From JAXLSZ01 sp046330315 (GTDB lineage: Bacteria; Actinomycetota; Thermoleophilia; Solirubrobacterales; 70-9), in assembly GCA_046330315.1 (NCBI GenBank), contig JAXLSZ010000004.1, positions 496,001 through 560,000 on the forward strand: a stretch of DNA of 64,000 nucleotides, written 5' to 3'. The position numbers and the translations under genes were made by a program. Position 1 is the first letter of the stretch. Each line of letters begins with the position of its first letter. Positions 24,824 through 31,451 of this stretch are shown here, in pieces. Under the pieces are notes generated by a model. That model made no database searches. It was not told the origin of the DNA and saw only the letters and a list, made by a program, of their open reading frames with translations.

Positions 24824-25369
24824 TCAGGTCTCGATCAGGTAGAGCCGGTAGCGGCCGATGCGGAGCTCGTCACCGTCCACCATCGACCCCCAGTCGACGG
24901 GGCGGCCGTTCAGCGCGATCCCGTTGAGGCTGCGGTCGTCGAGGATGCGGATCGGCTCCCCCGGCTCCCAGACAGCGAGGGCGTGCCGGCGGGAGACGGA
25001 AGGGTCGTCGAGGCGAACGTCCGCGGTCACGCTGCGCCCGATGCGGCTCCAGCCGCGCTCCAGCCCGAAGACGCGGCGGGTCGGGTCGTGGCAGACGAGG
25101 TAGCGCCCTCCGGGCGCCAGGTCGCGACGGACCTCCTTCAGCCAACCCGGCCGGGCCGGGTGCTGCGCGGTGATCTTGAACTCGGCCGTCTGCTGGCCCG
25201 GGTGTTCGAAGATGGATGCCCGCCGAAAGCTGGAGGCGCCGCAACTCGGGCACCTGGGAAGCCGGTCGAGCGGCTCCAGGGAAACCTGGCAGCCGCATCC
25301 CGAACAGGAGAAGGTGCCGGCGCCGGGGGAGGTTCCGCTCAGGTGCAAATCGGATACCGCGCTGGGCAA
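24824..25369 (-). CDS. zinc-ribbon plus FHA-domain protein
   Basis: This protein of about 181 residues has an N-terminal zinc ribbon (FSCSGCGCQV and PRCPSCGASS, a CxxC...CxxC set). A linker and a C-terminal FHA domain follow. FHA landmarks are SRIGRSVTADVRLDDPSVSRRHALAVW (GR and SxxRH, phosphothreonine contact) and DRSLNGIALNGRPV (NG). It should bind phosphothreonine peptides from Ser/Thr kinase signalling. TTG at 25369, preceded by GAGAGGGG, is the best start; the frame is open further but that stretch is not conserved-looking. It is upstream of and on the same strand as the coiled-coil gene (82 bp gap), so the FHA protein may regulate or recruit that protein. Confidence 0.8.
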   Translation of the reverse strand: MPSAVSDLHLSGTSPGAGTFSCSGCGCQVSLEPLDRLPRCPSCGASSFRRASIFEHPGQQTAEFKITAQHPARPGWLKEVRRDLAPGGRYLVCHDPTRRVFGLERGWSRIGRSVTADVRLDDPSVSRRHALAVWEPGEPIRILDDRSLNGIALNGRPVDWGSMVDGDELRIGRYRLYLIET

Positions 25370-25462
25370 AGGCCCCTCTCTTGTCGCTGTGGCTGCCCCC
25401 TGGCCGATGGTAGCGCGCACCGGCCGGAATGTCGAAGGGAAACGGGGGATTTTGGCCTCGCC

Positions 25463-25519
25463 GGCGCGCATCCTCACCCTTGGCGCGCATCCTCACCCTT
25501 GGCACCCATCCTGACCCCC
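25463..25519. repeat. 19-bp tandem repeat, three copies
   Basis: GGCGCGCATCCTCACCCTT is present exactly at 25463-25481 and 25482-25500, with a diverged copy at 25501-25519. It lies in the 196-bp gap between the FHA gene start and the small zinc-protein gene. The rest of the gap shows nothing I can assign. Confidence 0.75.
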
Positions 25520-25565
25520 CCGGTGCGCGCCTGGCCCCCGACGCCGCCCGACCCCCGGAAGGAGG

Positions 25566-25817
25566 TCAGATGGCCGCAGTCCGCGGGTGGGGGAGCGCGG
25601 GGCTCGGGGGGGAGGGGAAGATGCGCCGCACGTTGGCGGCGCCGGTGGCGCTCCGTACCCGCTCGCGTCGCGCGGGCTCCCCGAGCGAGGCCGCCCGGGG
25701 CTTGGAGGCGCAGAGGTCGCAGACAGCCGACTCGCGGCTCCCGTCGTGGACGATGGTGACGGTCTCCCCGACCAGCGGGGTGCGGGTGCAGACCGAGCAG
25801 CGGGACGCCTCTTCCAT
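25566..25817 (-). CDS. small double-CxxC (zinc-finger-like) protein
   Basis: This protein of about 83 residues has two CxxC pairs, SRCSVCTRTP and AVCDLCASKP, 21 residues apart. They flank a short beta hairpin (GETVTIVHDG), a treble-clef or ribbon-like zinc site. The basic C-terminus (ARRERVRSATGAANVRRIF) could contact nucleic acid. ATG at 25817 is used; GTG at 25835 would add six residues, and neither has a clear ribosome site. It is divergent from the SRPBCC gene. The family is not recognised beyond the zinc-binding pattern. Confidence 0.65.
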   Translation of the reverse strand: MEEASRCSVCTRTPLVGETVTIVHDGSRESAVCDLCASKPRAASLGEPARRERVRSATGAANVRRIFPSPPSPALPHPRTAAI

Positions 25818-25875
25818 GCCGACGGACTTCGGCACCGGGCGCGGGGCTCCTGCCGGCGCCGCCCGCCGGTGCGCA

Positions 25876-25881
25876 TAGAAT
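25876..25881 (+). promoter_or_regulatory. -10 hexamer for leaderless SRPBCC gene
   Basis: TAGAAT lies 10 bp before the ATG at 25892. The same 10-mer TAGAATCGCG occurs before the next gene at 26411, at the same spacing. Confidence 0.55.
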
Positions 25882-25891
25882 CGCGGCGCCC

Positions 25892-26410
25892 ATGGGTCCC
25901 CTGCACGCCGAGGTCGAGCTCGACGTACCGCGCCAGGTCGCCTTCGACTTCGTCGCCGACCTCTCCAACCGGCCTGCCTTCACCGACCACTTCATCTCCG
26001 ACCTGAGGCTCTCGCGGATCGCCTCCACGGGAGTGGGGGCGGGCGCCCGGTTCCGGATCTTCGCCCCTCCCCAGGCGATCTGGATGGACTCCACGATCGT
26101 CGCGCTGGACCCGCCACACCGCATCTCCGAGCGCGGCAGCGGCGGCCGCGCCGGCCGCACCGCGGTCGCCACCGAGTGGGAGTTCGAGGCGGGCCCGGGG
26201 CCGCTCGTCACGGCCCGGGTGACCTACTGGACCCGGCCGGGCCACTCGGCCGACCGGCTGAAGGAGACCCTGCTCGGCGCGTCCTTCTGGTACCGGCGCG
26301 ACTGGGAGACCGCGATGCGCCGGCTCCGCGGGCTGCTCGAATCGGACCCCGCCGAGGACCGCGGCCCGGGGGTCGCCGGTGGGAACCGGTACCTGACCGG
26401 CGTCCCCTAA
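25892..26410 (+). CDS. SRPBCC (polyketide cyclase/START-like) protein
   Basis: This 172-residue protein starts with the characteristic SRPBCC strand-helix AEVELDVPRQVAFDFVADLSNRPAFTDHF. Strands GAGARFRIF, WMDSTIVALDPPHRISERG and EWEFEAGPGPLVTARVTYWT follow, then a long C-terminal helix (RRDWETAMRRLRGLLE) that closes the hydrophobic cavity. Members bind or modify small hydrophobic ligands; the ligand cannot be inferred. It is followed 16 bp later by a lipoprotein gene that has its own promoter. Confidence 0.82.
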   Translation: MGPLHAEVELDVPRQVAFDFVADLSNRPAFTDHFISDLRLSRIASTGVGAGARFRIFAPPQAIWMDSTIVALDPPHRISERGSGGRAGRTAVATEWEFEAGPGPLVTARVTYWTRPGHSADRLKETLLGASFWYRRDWETAMRRLRGLLESDPAEDRGPGVAGGNRYLTGVP

Positions 26411-26416
26411 TAGAAT
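26411..26416 (+). promoter_or_regulatory. -10 hexamer for leaderless lipoprotein gene
   Basis: TAGAAT lies 10 bp before the ATG at 26427, immediately after the stop of the SRPBCC gene. Hexamer and spacing are identical to those before 25892. Confidence 0.55.
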
Positions 26417-26426
26417 CGCGCCGCCG

Positions 26427-26981
26427 ATGGCCGCCAGGCGACCCACCACCCAGACGATCGGGGTAGCGATCCTCCTGCTGATCGCCGCCCTGACCCTCGC
26501 GTCCTGCGGGTCGTCGAGCGAGGAGGTCACCGGCCTGGCCGAGGGCGAGCCGGTCACCCTGGGCAAGCTCCAGTACAACGTCGTCTTCTCCCGCTACCTC
26601 AACCCCCAGGACATCGAGGACCGCGACTACCTGGTCGGCCAGCCGCCGCCCCCGAAGGACACCAACTACCTCGGCGTCTGGATGCAGGTGATCAACAAGG
26701 ACAAGGAGTCCCCGCAGGAGCTTCCCCCGTCGCTGACGGTGACGGACACCCAGGGCGAGAAGTTCACCTCGATCCCCAGCGAGAGCATCTTCGCCCTGAA
26801 CCTGGGCGACTCGATCGACAAGGAGGACCAGGCCCCCGCCCTCGACTCGGCGCCGCAGTCGGGCCCGGTGCAGGCCTCGGTGGTGCTCTTCCTGATCCCC
26901 GACGACTCCGCCGAGGACCGTCCGCTCCAGCTCGTCATCCCCGGCGAGGGTGGCCCGGCCACCGTCGACCTCGACATCTGA
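26427..26981 (+). CDS. lipoprotein with immunoglobulin-like (DUF4352-type) domain
   Basis: This 184-residue protein begins with a lipoprotein signal (IGVAILLLIAALTLASCGSS, lipobox LASC). Its acidic body contains KLQYNVVFSRYLNP, NYLGVWMQVINKDKESPQELP, LTVTDTQGEKF and VQASVVLFLIPDDSAEDRPLQLVIPGEG. That order, with strands flanking a V-x-V-x-N-K segment, resembles the extracytoplasmic DUF4352/telokin-like fold. It is anchored on the outer face of the membrane and its function is unknown. The next small membrane-protein frame begins inside its last codons. Confidence 0.78.
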   Translation: MAARRPTTQTIGVAILLLIAALTLASCGSSSEEVTGLAEGEPVTLGKLQYNVVFSRYLNPQDIEDRDYLVGQPPPPKDTNYLGVWMQVINKDKESPQELPPSLTVTDTQGEKFTSIPSESIFALNLGDSIDKEDQAPALDSAPQSGPVQASVVLFLIPDDSAEDRPLQLVIPGEGGPATVDLDI

Positions 26982-27294
26982 GCCGGTCCTGCGCGCCGCT
27001 CTGGCGCTCTGCGGCGCCGGCTCGCTCGTCGTGCTGGTCGGCCTGCTCGGGCTGGCGGGAAGGCTCGCCGGTGCCGCCGCGCTGCTCGCCGGAGTCGTGC
27101 TGGCGGCACCCTGCGCCGACCGCGGCAGCGGTCTGCTGCCCGCCTGGTGGCCGGCCCTCGCGGCGGGTACGGCCCTGGTGCTCGCCGGCGCCGGCCTGGG
27201 CCTGCTGGCGGGCGGGATCGGCGGCCTGGTCGCCGCCTGTGGCGCGGTGGTCTGCCTCAGCGCCGCGGTGCTCGCCTACCCGACCTCCCGCTGA
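26950..27294 (+). CDS. small multi-pass membrane protein
   Basis: This 114-residue protein is almost entirely hydrophobic after the first 14 residues. Likely helices are LAALCGAGSLVVLVGLLG-like, LAGAAALLAGVVLAA, WWPALAAGTALVLAGAG and GGLVAACGAVVCLSAAVL. GTG at 26950 is the only reasonable start and overlaps the lipoprotein gene by 32 bp, so it is probably expressed with it. No family is recognised. The high-GC frame could be spurious, but the coherent membrane pattern argues for a gene. It converges on the penicillin-binding protein gene, 9 bp between stops. Confidence 0.55.
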   Translation: MARPPSTSTSEPVLRAALALCGAGSLVVLVGLLGLAGRLAGAAALLAGVVLAAPCADRGSGLLPAWWPALAAGTALVLAGAGLGLLAGGIGGLVAACGAVVCLSAAVLAYPTSR

Positions 27295-27303
27295 GCCCCC
27301 GCG

Positions 27304-29037
27304 CTAGAGGCCGGCGGAGAGGACCTGGGCGGCGATCGGGGCGGCCACCTCTCCGCCCGCGGCCCCGGCGTCGATCAGCATCACCGCCACCGCCAGTTTC
27401 GGCTTCGAGGCCGGCGCGAAGGCCGCGAACCAGGCGTCGACGATCTGCTCGGGGTTGGGCAGGTTCTCCTGGCCGGGGACGGGCCCCAACTCGGCCGTGC
27501 CGGTCTTCCCGGCCACCTGGCCCTCGGGTATCGCCCCCGCGATGCCGGTGCCGCTGTTGACGACCCCGATCATCAGCTCGGTGAGCTGGTCGGTGATCTT
27601 CTTGGAGGTGACCCGCACCGGCCCGGCCTTCGCCTGGAGCTCCTTCTTCGCCACCAGCGGCGTGGGCAGCCTCACCCCCCGGTTGGCGACGGTCTGGGCG
27701 ACGCTGGCCATCTCCAGGGGCGTGGCGAGCACCTCCCCCTGGCCGATCGCGGTGACCCCGAGGTCCACCTCGGCGCCGACGTCCTGGGGAATGCTCGGGG
27801 TCGGCGGGTCCACCGCGCTCGTCGCGGCCTCGTCGTAGAGGGTCGGGGCCTCGTTGAAGCCGTAGCGCTCCGCCGTGCCGACCAGGGCGTCGTTGCCCAC
27901 CTTCGGCCCCAGGGGCACGAAGACCGCGTTGCAGGACTCGGCGAAGGCGGTGCGGAAGTCGCCGCCGCAGACCTCGCCGTTCGCGTTGTAGATGAAACGG
28001 CCGCCGACGTTGACGCCGTTCGTGTAGGGGAAGGTGTCGTCGAGGGAGACGGCCCCCTCCTGGAGAGCGGATGTGGTGGTGATGATCTTGAAGGTCGAGC
28101 CCGGCGGCTGGGGCGCCGAGAAGGCCTGGCCTGCCAGAGCGCGCACCGCACCGTTGCGGGCATCGAGCGCGGCCACCCCGCCGGAGCGCCCGGCGAGGCC
28201 GGCGACGGCGGCGTTCTGGACGGTCGGGTCGATGGTCGTCCTCACCGCCCTGCCAGGGGCCGGCTTCGCCTCCCCGAGAACGCGCGGCTCGCCGCCGTCG
28301 GAGGGGACGGCGAGGAGCTTCCCGCCCGGGCGCCCGGCGAGGCGGCGGTTGAAGGCCTGCTCGACGCCGCTGATCCCGACCGGCGTCCCCGGCGGGAAGC
28401 CCTGGGCGGCGAGCGCGTCCTCGTCGCTGGGGTCGGCCTCGCCCACCTCTCCGGTGACGTCGATCATCGCGCTGCCGAGCGGATGGGTACGCGCATCCGC
28501 CGGCCCCTCGGCCATGGGGGCACCCCGGCGGGCGAGGATCGGCGCCCGCGGCGCCAGGCGGATCCGGTTTTCGAGCCTGTCGCCTGGCCGAAGGCCGGGG
28601 AAGACGAGGCTCGGCTCCCACTGCACCCCGCCGTCGGAGAAGGGGATCTCGAGGTCGGCCTCGATCGTGCCGAAGGCGATCGTGCCGACCGTGACCGGGA
28701 CGCTCACCACCGTCGTCCCCTCCCGGGAGGAGGGGTCCGATGGGTCGCCGGGGTCGAGCGTGCGAAGGGTGGCGGTGCGCTGGGCGTCGAGGTAGGCGGT
28801 GGCGAGGTCGCTGGCCGAGGTCTGGCGGGCCGAGGCGGGGTTGAGCTCCGCCTGCATCGCCGCGAAGTCCTGGCGCGCCCATGCCTCGGTGAACCTCTTG
28901 GCGGCGTCCTTCTCCGGGGTGGGGGGGACCCCTGCCATCGCCCCGGCGATGAAGGCGATCAGGGCTATCAGGGCGAGCGGAGCCCCCCGGGTGACCAGGC
29001 GGCGGCGGCGCTCCACCTCCGGTGGCAGGCAACTCAC
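27304..29037 (-). CDS. penicillin-binding protein with MecA-N (NTF2-like) domain
   Basis: This 577-residue class B PBP has one N-terminal membrane helix (LALIALIAFIAGAMAG). An NTF2-like MecA-N domain follows (about 40-150), a dimerisation region (about 155-245), then the transpeptidase domain. Active-site motifs are PGSTFK (Ser314-x-x-Lys317), ESCN (Ser368-x-Asn370) and KTGTAE (Lys511). It should cross-link peptidoglycan in the periplasm. The MecA-N type is common in actinobacteria and does not itself imply acquired beta-lactam resistance. The GTG start is 52 bp from the divergent MarP-like protease gene, suggesting joint envelope regulation. Confidence 0.92.
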   Translation of the reverse strand: MSCLPPEVERRRRLVTRGAPLALIALIAFIAGAMAGVPPTPEKDAAKRFTEAWARQDFAAMQAELNPASARQTSASDLATAYLDAQRTATLRTLDPGDPSDPSSREGTTVVSVPVTVGTIAFGTIEADLEIPFSDGGVQWEPSLVFPGLRPGDRLENRIRLAPRAPILARRGAPMAEGPADARTHPLGSAMIDVTGEVGEADPSDEDALAAQGFPPGTPVGISGVEQAFNRRLAGRPGGKLLAVPSDGGEPRVLGEAKPAPGRAVRTTIDPTVQNAAVAGLAGRSGGVAALDARNGAVRALAGQAFSAPQPPGSTFKIITTTSALQEGAVSLDDTFPYTNGVNVGGRFIYNANGEVCGGDFRTAFAESCNAVFVPLGPKVGNDALVGTAERYGFNEAPTLYDEAATSAVDPPTPSIPQDVGAEVDLGVTAIGQGEVLATPLEMASVAQTVANRGVRLPTPLVAKKELQAKAGPVRVTSKKITDQLTELMIGVVNSGTGIAGAIPEGQVAGKTGTAELGPVPGQENLPNPEQIVDAWFAAFAPASKPKLAVAVMLIDAGAAGGEVAAPIAAQVLSAGL

Positions 29038-29075
29038 AGAAACGGAAAAGGTAGTGCCTGGCGAGGCGGTGGGTG

Positions 29076-29081
29076 TTTACT
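29076..29081 (+). promoter_or_regulatory. -10-like hexamer for leaderless protease gene
   Basis: TTTACT lies 8 bp before the GTG at 29090, in the 52-bp divergent gap. Confidence 0.4.
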
Positions 29082-29089
29082 GTCAGGCG

Positions 29090-30235
29090 GTGACGCTGCT
29101 GGACTGGGGAATAGTCGCCTTCACTCTCGCGCTGGCCCTCTGGGGCTACCAGCAGGGCCTCGTCGTGGGGGCTCTGACGCTGGTCGGTTTCGGGGTAGGC
29201 GCCTTCCTGGGGAGCAGGGTGGGGCCGTGGCTGCTCAACCAGGGGGCCGAGTCCCCCTACGCGCCGCTGTGCGCCGCGGTCGGCGCCCTGCTGGTCGGTT
29301 CGCTGGTCGCCGTGACCCTGGAGGCGCTCGCGCTGGGGATCAGGCCGAGACTCGTCCGGGGCCGCGCCGCGCACGCGATCGACGGCGCGGCCGGGGCGAT
29401 GCTGATCGCCGCGGTCGCCCTCGGGCTCGCCTGGGTGTTCGGGGCGGTCGCGCTGCACGCTCCCGGCGCCAGCCAGCTCCGCGGGGACGTCCAGCGCTCG
29501 CTGATCCTGCGCAGCCTCAACGGGGTGCTGCCGCCTTCGGGGCCGATCCTGCGCGCGCTCAACCGGGTTGACCCGGCGCCGTCGGTGAGCGGGCCCTCGA
29601 CGGCCGTCTCCTCCCCGGACCCCGCCGTCGCCGCGGACCCCGAGGTGCGCGCCGCCGCCCCCTCGGTGGTCAAGGTGCTCGGAACCGCCTGCGGCCTCGG
29701 CGTGGAGGGGTCGGGCTGGCTGGCCGCTCCCAACCTCGTGGTCACCAACGCCCACGTGGTCGCCGGAGAGGGGGACACCGCGGTCGTCACCGCCACCGGC
29801 ACCTCGATCGACGCGACGCCGGTCCTCTATGACCCCGGTAACGACCTCGCGGTGCTGCGGGTCGGGCTGGAGGGCCGGGCGCTGCCGATGGCGCCGGTCG
29901 CCCCGGCCGGGACCGCGGCGGCGGTGCTCGGCTACCCGGAGAACGGACCCTTCACGGTGGCGCCGGCGCGCTTCGGTGAGACCGCGGAGGTGATCAGCCA
30001 GGACGCCTACGGCCGCGGTCCGGTCCGCCGAACGATCAGCTCGCTGCGCGGCGAGGTGCGCAGCGGGAACTCGGGCGGGCCGGTCATAGACCGCGATGGC
30101 CGGGTCCTGGGGACCGTGTTCGCGGCTACCACGAGCGGCCCGCGCGGCGGCTACGCGGTGCCCAACGAGGTGGTGAGCGAGGCCCTGCGCCAGTCCGGCG
30201 GCGGCCCCGTCGGAACCGGGGCCTGCACCGGCTAG
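29090..30235 (+). CDS. MarP family membrane serine protease (CvpA domain plus trypsin-like domain)
   Basis: This 381-residue protein has four membrane helices of a CvpA-like domain in the first 125 residues (FTLALALWGYQQGLVVGALT and following). The extracytoplasmic chymotrypsin-like protease has its triad visible: His222 in VVTNAHVVAG, Asp252 in GNDLAVLRV and Ser328 in RSGNSGGPVID. Cys201 (GTACGLG) and the penultimate-region Cys (GTGACTG) match the positions of the activity-controlling disulfide of mycobacterial MarP. The family role is acid or oxidative stress survival through cleavage of envelope hydrolases. It is divergent from the PBP gene. A GTG start fits a leaderless message. Confidence 0.9.
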   Translation: MTLLDWGIVAFTLALALWGYQQGLVVGALTLVGFGVGAFLGSRVGPWLLNQGAESPYAPLCAAVGALLVGSLVAVTLEALALGIRPRLVRGRAAHAIDGAAGAMLIAAVALGLAWVFGAVALHAPGASQLRGDVQRSLILRSLNGVLPPSGPILRALNRVDPAPSVSGPSTAVSSPDPAVAADPEVRAAAPSVVKVLGTACGLGVEGSGWLAAPNLVVTNAHVVAGEGDTAVVTATGTSIDATPVLYDPGNDLAVLRVGLEGRALPMAPVAPAGTAAAVLGYPENGPFTVAPARFGETAEVISQDAYGRGPVRRTISSLRGEVRSGNSGGPVIDRDGRVLGTVFAATTSGPRGGYAVPNEVVSEALRQSGGGPVGTGACTG

Positions 30236-30282
30236 CGCGGCAGCCCTGGATCTCTCGGCCACCCTCCCCCTCCCCCCACTCC

Positions 30283-30400
30283 ACGTGGGACCTCCAACCA
30301 TTGGTGAGCGGGGGTCTAGGGGTCCCACGTCTCGCCGGTGCCCAGCACCGGATGGGGTGGGACCTCTTCTCATCCGTGAGCGGGGGTCTAGAGGTCCCAC
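30283..30400. repeat. two related hairpin elements in direct repeat
   Basis: The first hairpin pairs ACGTGGGACC (30283-30292) with 30321-30330. The second pairs GTGGGACCTCT (30357-30367) with 30390-30400, both perfect. The segment GTGAGCGGGGGTCTAG recurs at 30304-30319 and 30376-30391, so the whole unit is duplicated. It lies between the protease stop and the HxlR gene. It may be a terminator pair or a small mobile repeat family. Confidence 0.75.
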
Positions 30401-30422
30401 GTCCGGGGTGCTTGGGCCGTCA

Positions 30423-30437
30423 CTTACGATCGGTAAG
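30423..30437 (+). promoter_or_regulatory. candidate HxlR operator overlapping its own -10
   Basis: CTTAC-GATCG-GTAAG is a 5-bp inverted repeat with a 5-bp spacer, ending 10 bp before the regulator start. From memory, HxlR-family operators often show a CTTAC-N5-GTAAG pattern. The overlapping TACGAT (30425-30430) could be the -10 box, which predicts negative autoregulation. Confidence 0.6.
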
Positions 30438-30447
30438 CTCGTAGAGC

Positions 30448-30807
30448 ATGGCCTCGCCAAGCCGAACCAGCGCGAGCCGGCCCGCGGCCGGCGAGGCCCA
30501 GCCGGTCTGCCCCGACTTCCACGCCGCGATCGAGCTGCTCGGCCGGCGCTGGACCGGTGCCGTGGTCTCGGCCCTCTCCGGGGGGCCGATGCGATTCGCC
30601 GAGCTGGGCCGCGCGGTCCCGGGGATCTCGGACAGGCTGCTCTCCCGGCGGCTTCGCGAGCTCGAGGAGGAGGGCCTGGTCGAGAGGCTGGTCGAGCCGG
30701 GGACGCCGGTCCGGGTGAGCTACGAGCTGACCGGGAAGGGCGAGGATTTGGGGCCGGCCATTGCCGAGCTTCAGGCCTGGGCGCGCCGCTGGAAGGCGGC
30801 CGGCTGA
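30448..30807 (+). CDS. HxlR family winged-helix transcriptional regulator
   Basis: This 119-residue protein has the HxlR layout. The entry motif is VCPDFHAAIELLGRRWTGAVVSAL with Cys21. The recognition helix region is RFAELGRAVPGISDRLLSRRLRELEEEGL. The wing is VERLVEPGTPVRVSYELTGKG, and the dimer helix is ELQAWARRWK. The single N-terminal cysteine is the usual redox or electrophile sensor position in this family. The target is unknown; its own promoter carries a matching palindrome. The neighbouring gene downstream is on the opposite strand. Confidence 0.88.
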   Translation: MASPSRTSASRPAAGEAQPVCPDFHAAIELLGRRWTGAVVSALSGGPMRFAELGRAVPGISDRLLSRRLRELEEEGLVERLVEPGTPVRVSYELTGKGEDLGPAIAELQAWARRWKAAG

Positions 30808-30844
30808 GCGCGGCGGGCCGGCGGGGTCCCTCGGGCCGGTCCGC

Positions 30845-31432
30845 TCACCAGGCCCTGGGGTTTCCGGGCGGGATCTCCTCACCGCGGATCAGCACCCCGT
30901 CCACGACGGCCACCGGGTGGGGGCCGGTGGTGCGCCGGTAGGCCTCGAGCGAGCCGTCGCCCAGGGCCCGGAAACCGGCCTCCACGACGCTGGCGTAGCT
31001 GGAGAGGATCACCGAGCCCGAGGGGGGCTCACCGCAGAAGTGGCGAGTCTTGGCGGTGTAGGTGAAGATGCGGTCGAACCGCTCGCCGCCGAGCACCTCC
31101 CGTGTCACCTCGACCCGGTCGTAGCGCATCTCGCGCAGGTCCAGGCGCTCCAGCTCGGACTCGGTCAGCTCGATCAGCACTCCGTTCGGGCCGTCAACCC
31201 CGGCGCCGTCGCGTTCCAGGTTGAGGCCGAGGATCGAGGCGGGGATCTCGCCGCCCGGCTCGATCGCGAAGGTCTTCTCCGAGCGCAGGTTGTCGCGGTT
31301 AAGCGACCAGCGCCGGCGCCAGCCGCACAGCTCGGCGGGCAAGGGGTCCGGCATCGGGCGGCCGAGGGTCTGGGCGGCGCTGCGGGTCGCGACAAGCGAC
31401 CCGTACCCGAAGACGGCCGTTCTCCTCGTCAT
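30845..31432 (-). CDS. gamma-glutamylcyclotransferase-like protein
   Basis: This 195-residue protein opens with TRRTAVFGYGSLVATRSAAQ, the YGSL signature that binds the gamma-glutamyl group in the AIG2/GGCT fold. It continues LNRDNLRSEKTFAIEPGGEI and LTESELERLDLREMRYDRVEV, a typical GGCT segment with acidic residues. It may cyclise gamma-glutamyl amines or act on gamma-glutamyl peptides; the specific substrate is unknown. It is divergent from xseA with only 19 bp between starts, so the two promoters must overlap the coding starts. Confidence 0.78.
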   Translation of the reverse strand: MTRRTAVFGYGSLVATRSAAQTLGRPMPDPLPAELCGWRRRWSLNRDNLRSEKTFAIEPGGEIPASILGLNLERDGAGVDGPNGVLIELTESELERLDLREMRYDRVEVTREVLGGERFDRIFTYTAKTRHFCGEPPSGSVILSSYASVVEAGFRALGDGSLEAYRRTTGPHPVAVVDGVLIRGEEIPPGNPRAW

Positions 31433-31451
31433 CAGCTGTCATTCTCCCGCC

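Noticed and set aside
27304..29037. Acquired beta-lactam resistance PBP (mecA-like)
   Set aside because: The MecA-N domain is normal in actinobacterial housekeeping PBPs, base composition matches neighbours and no mobile elements flank it.
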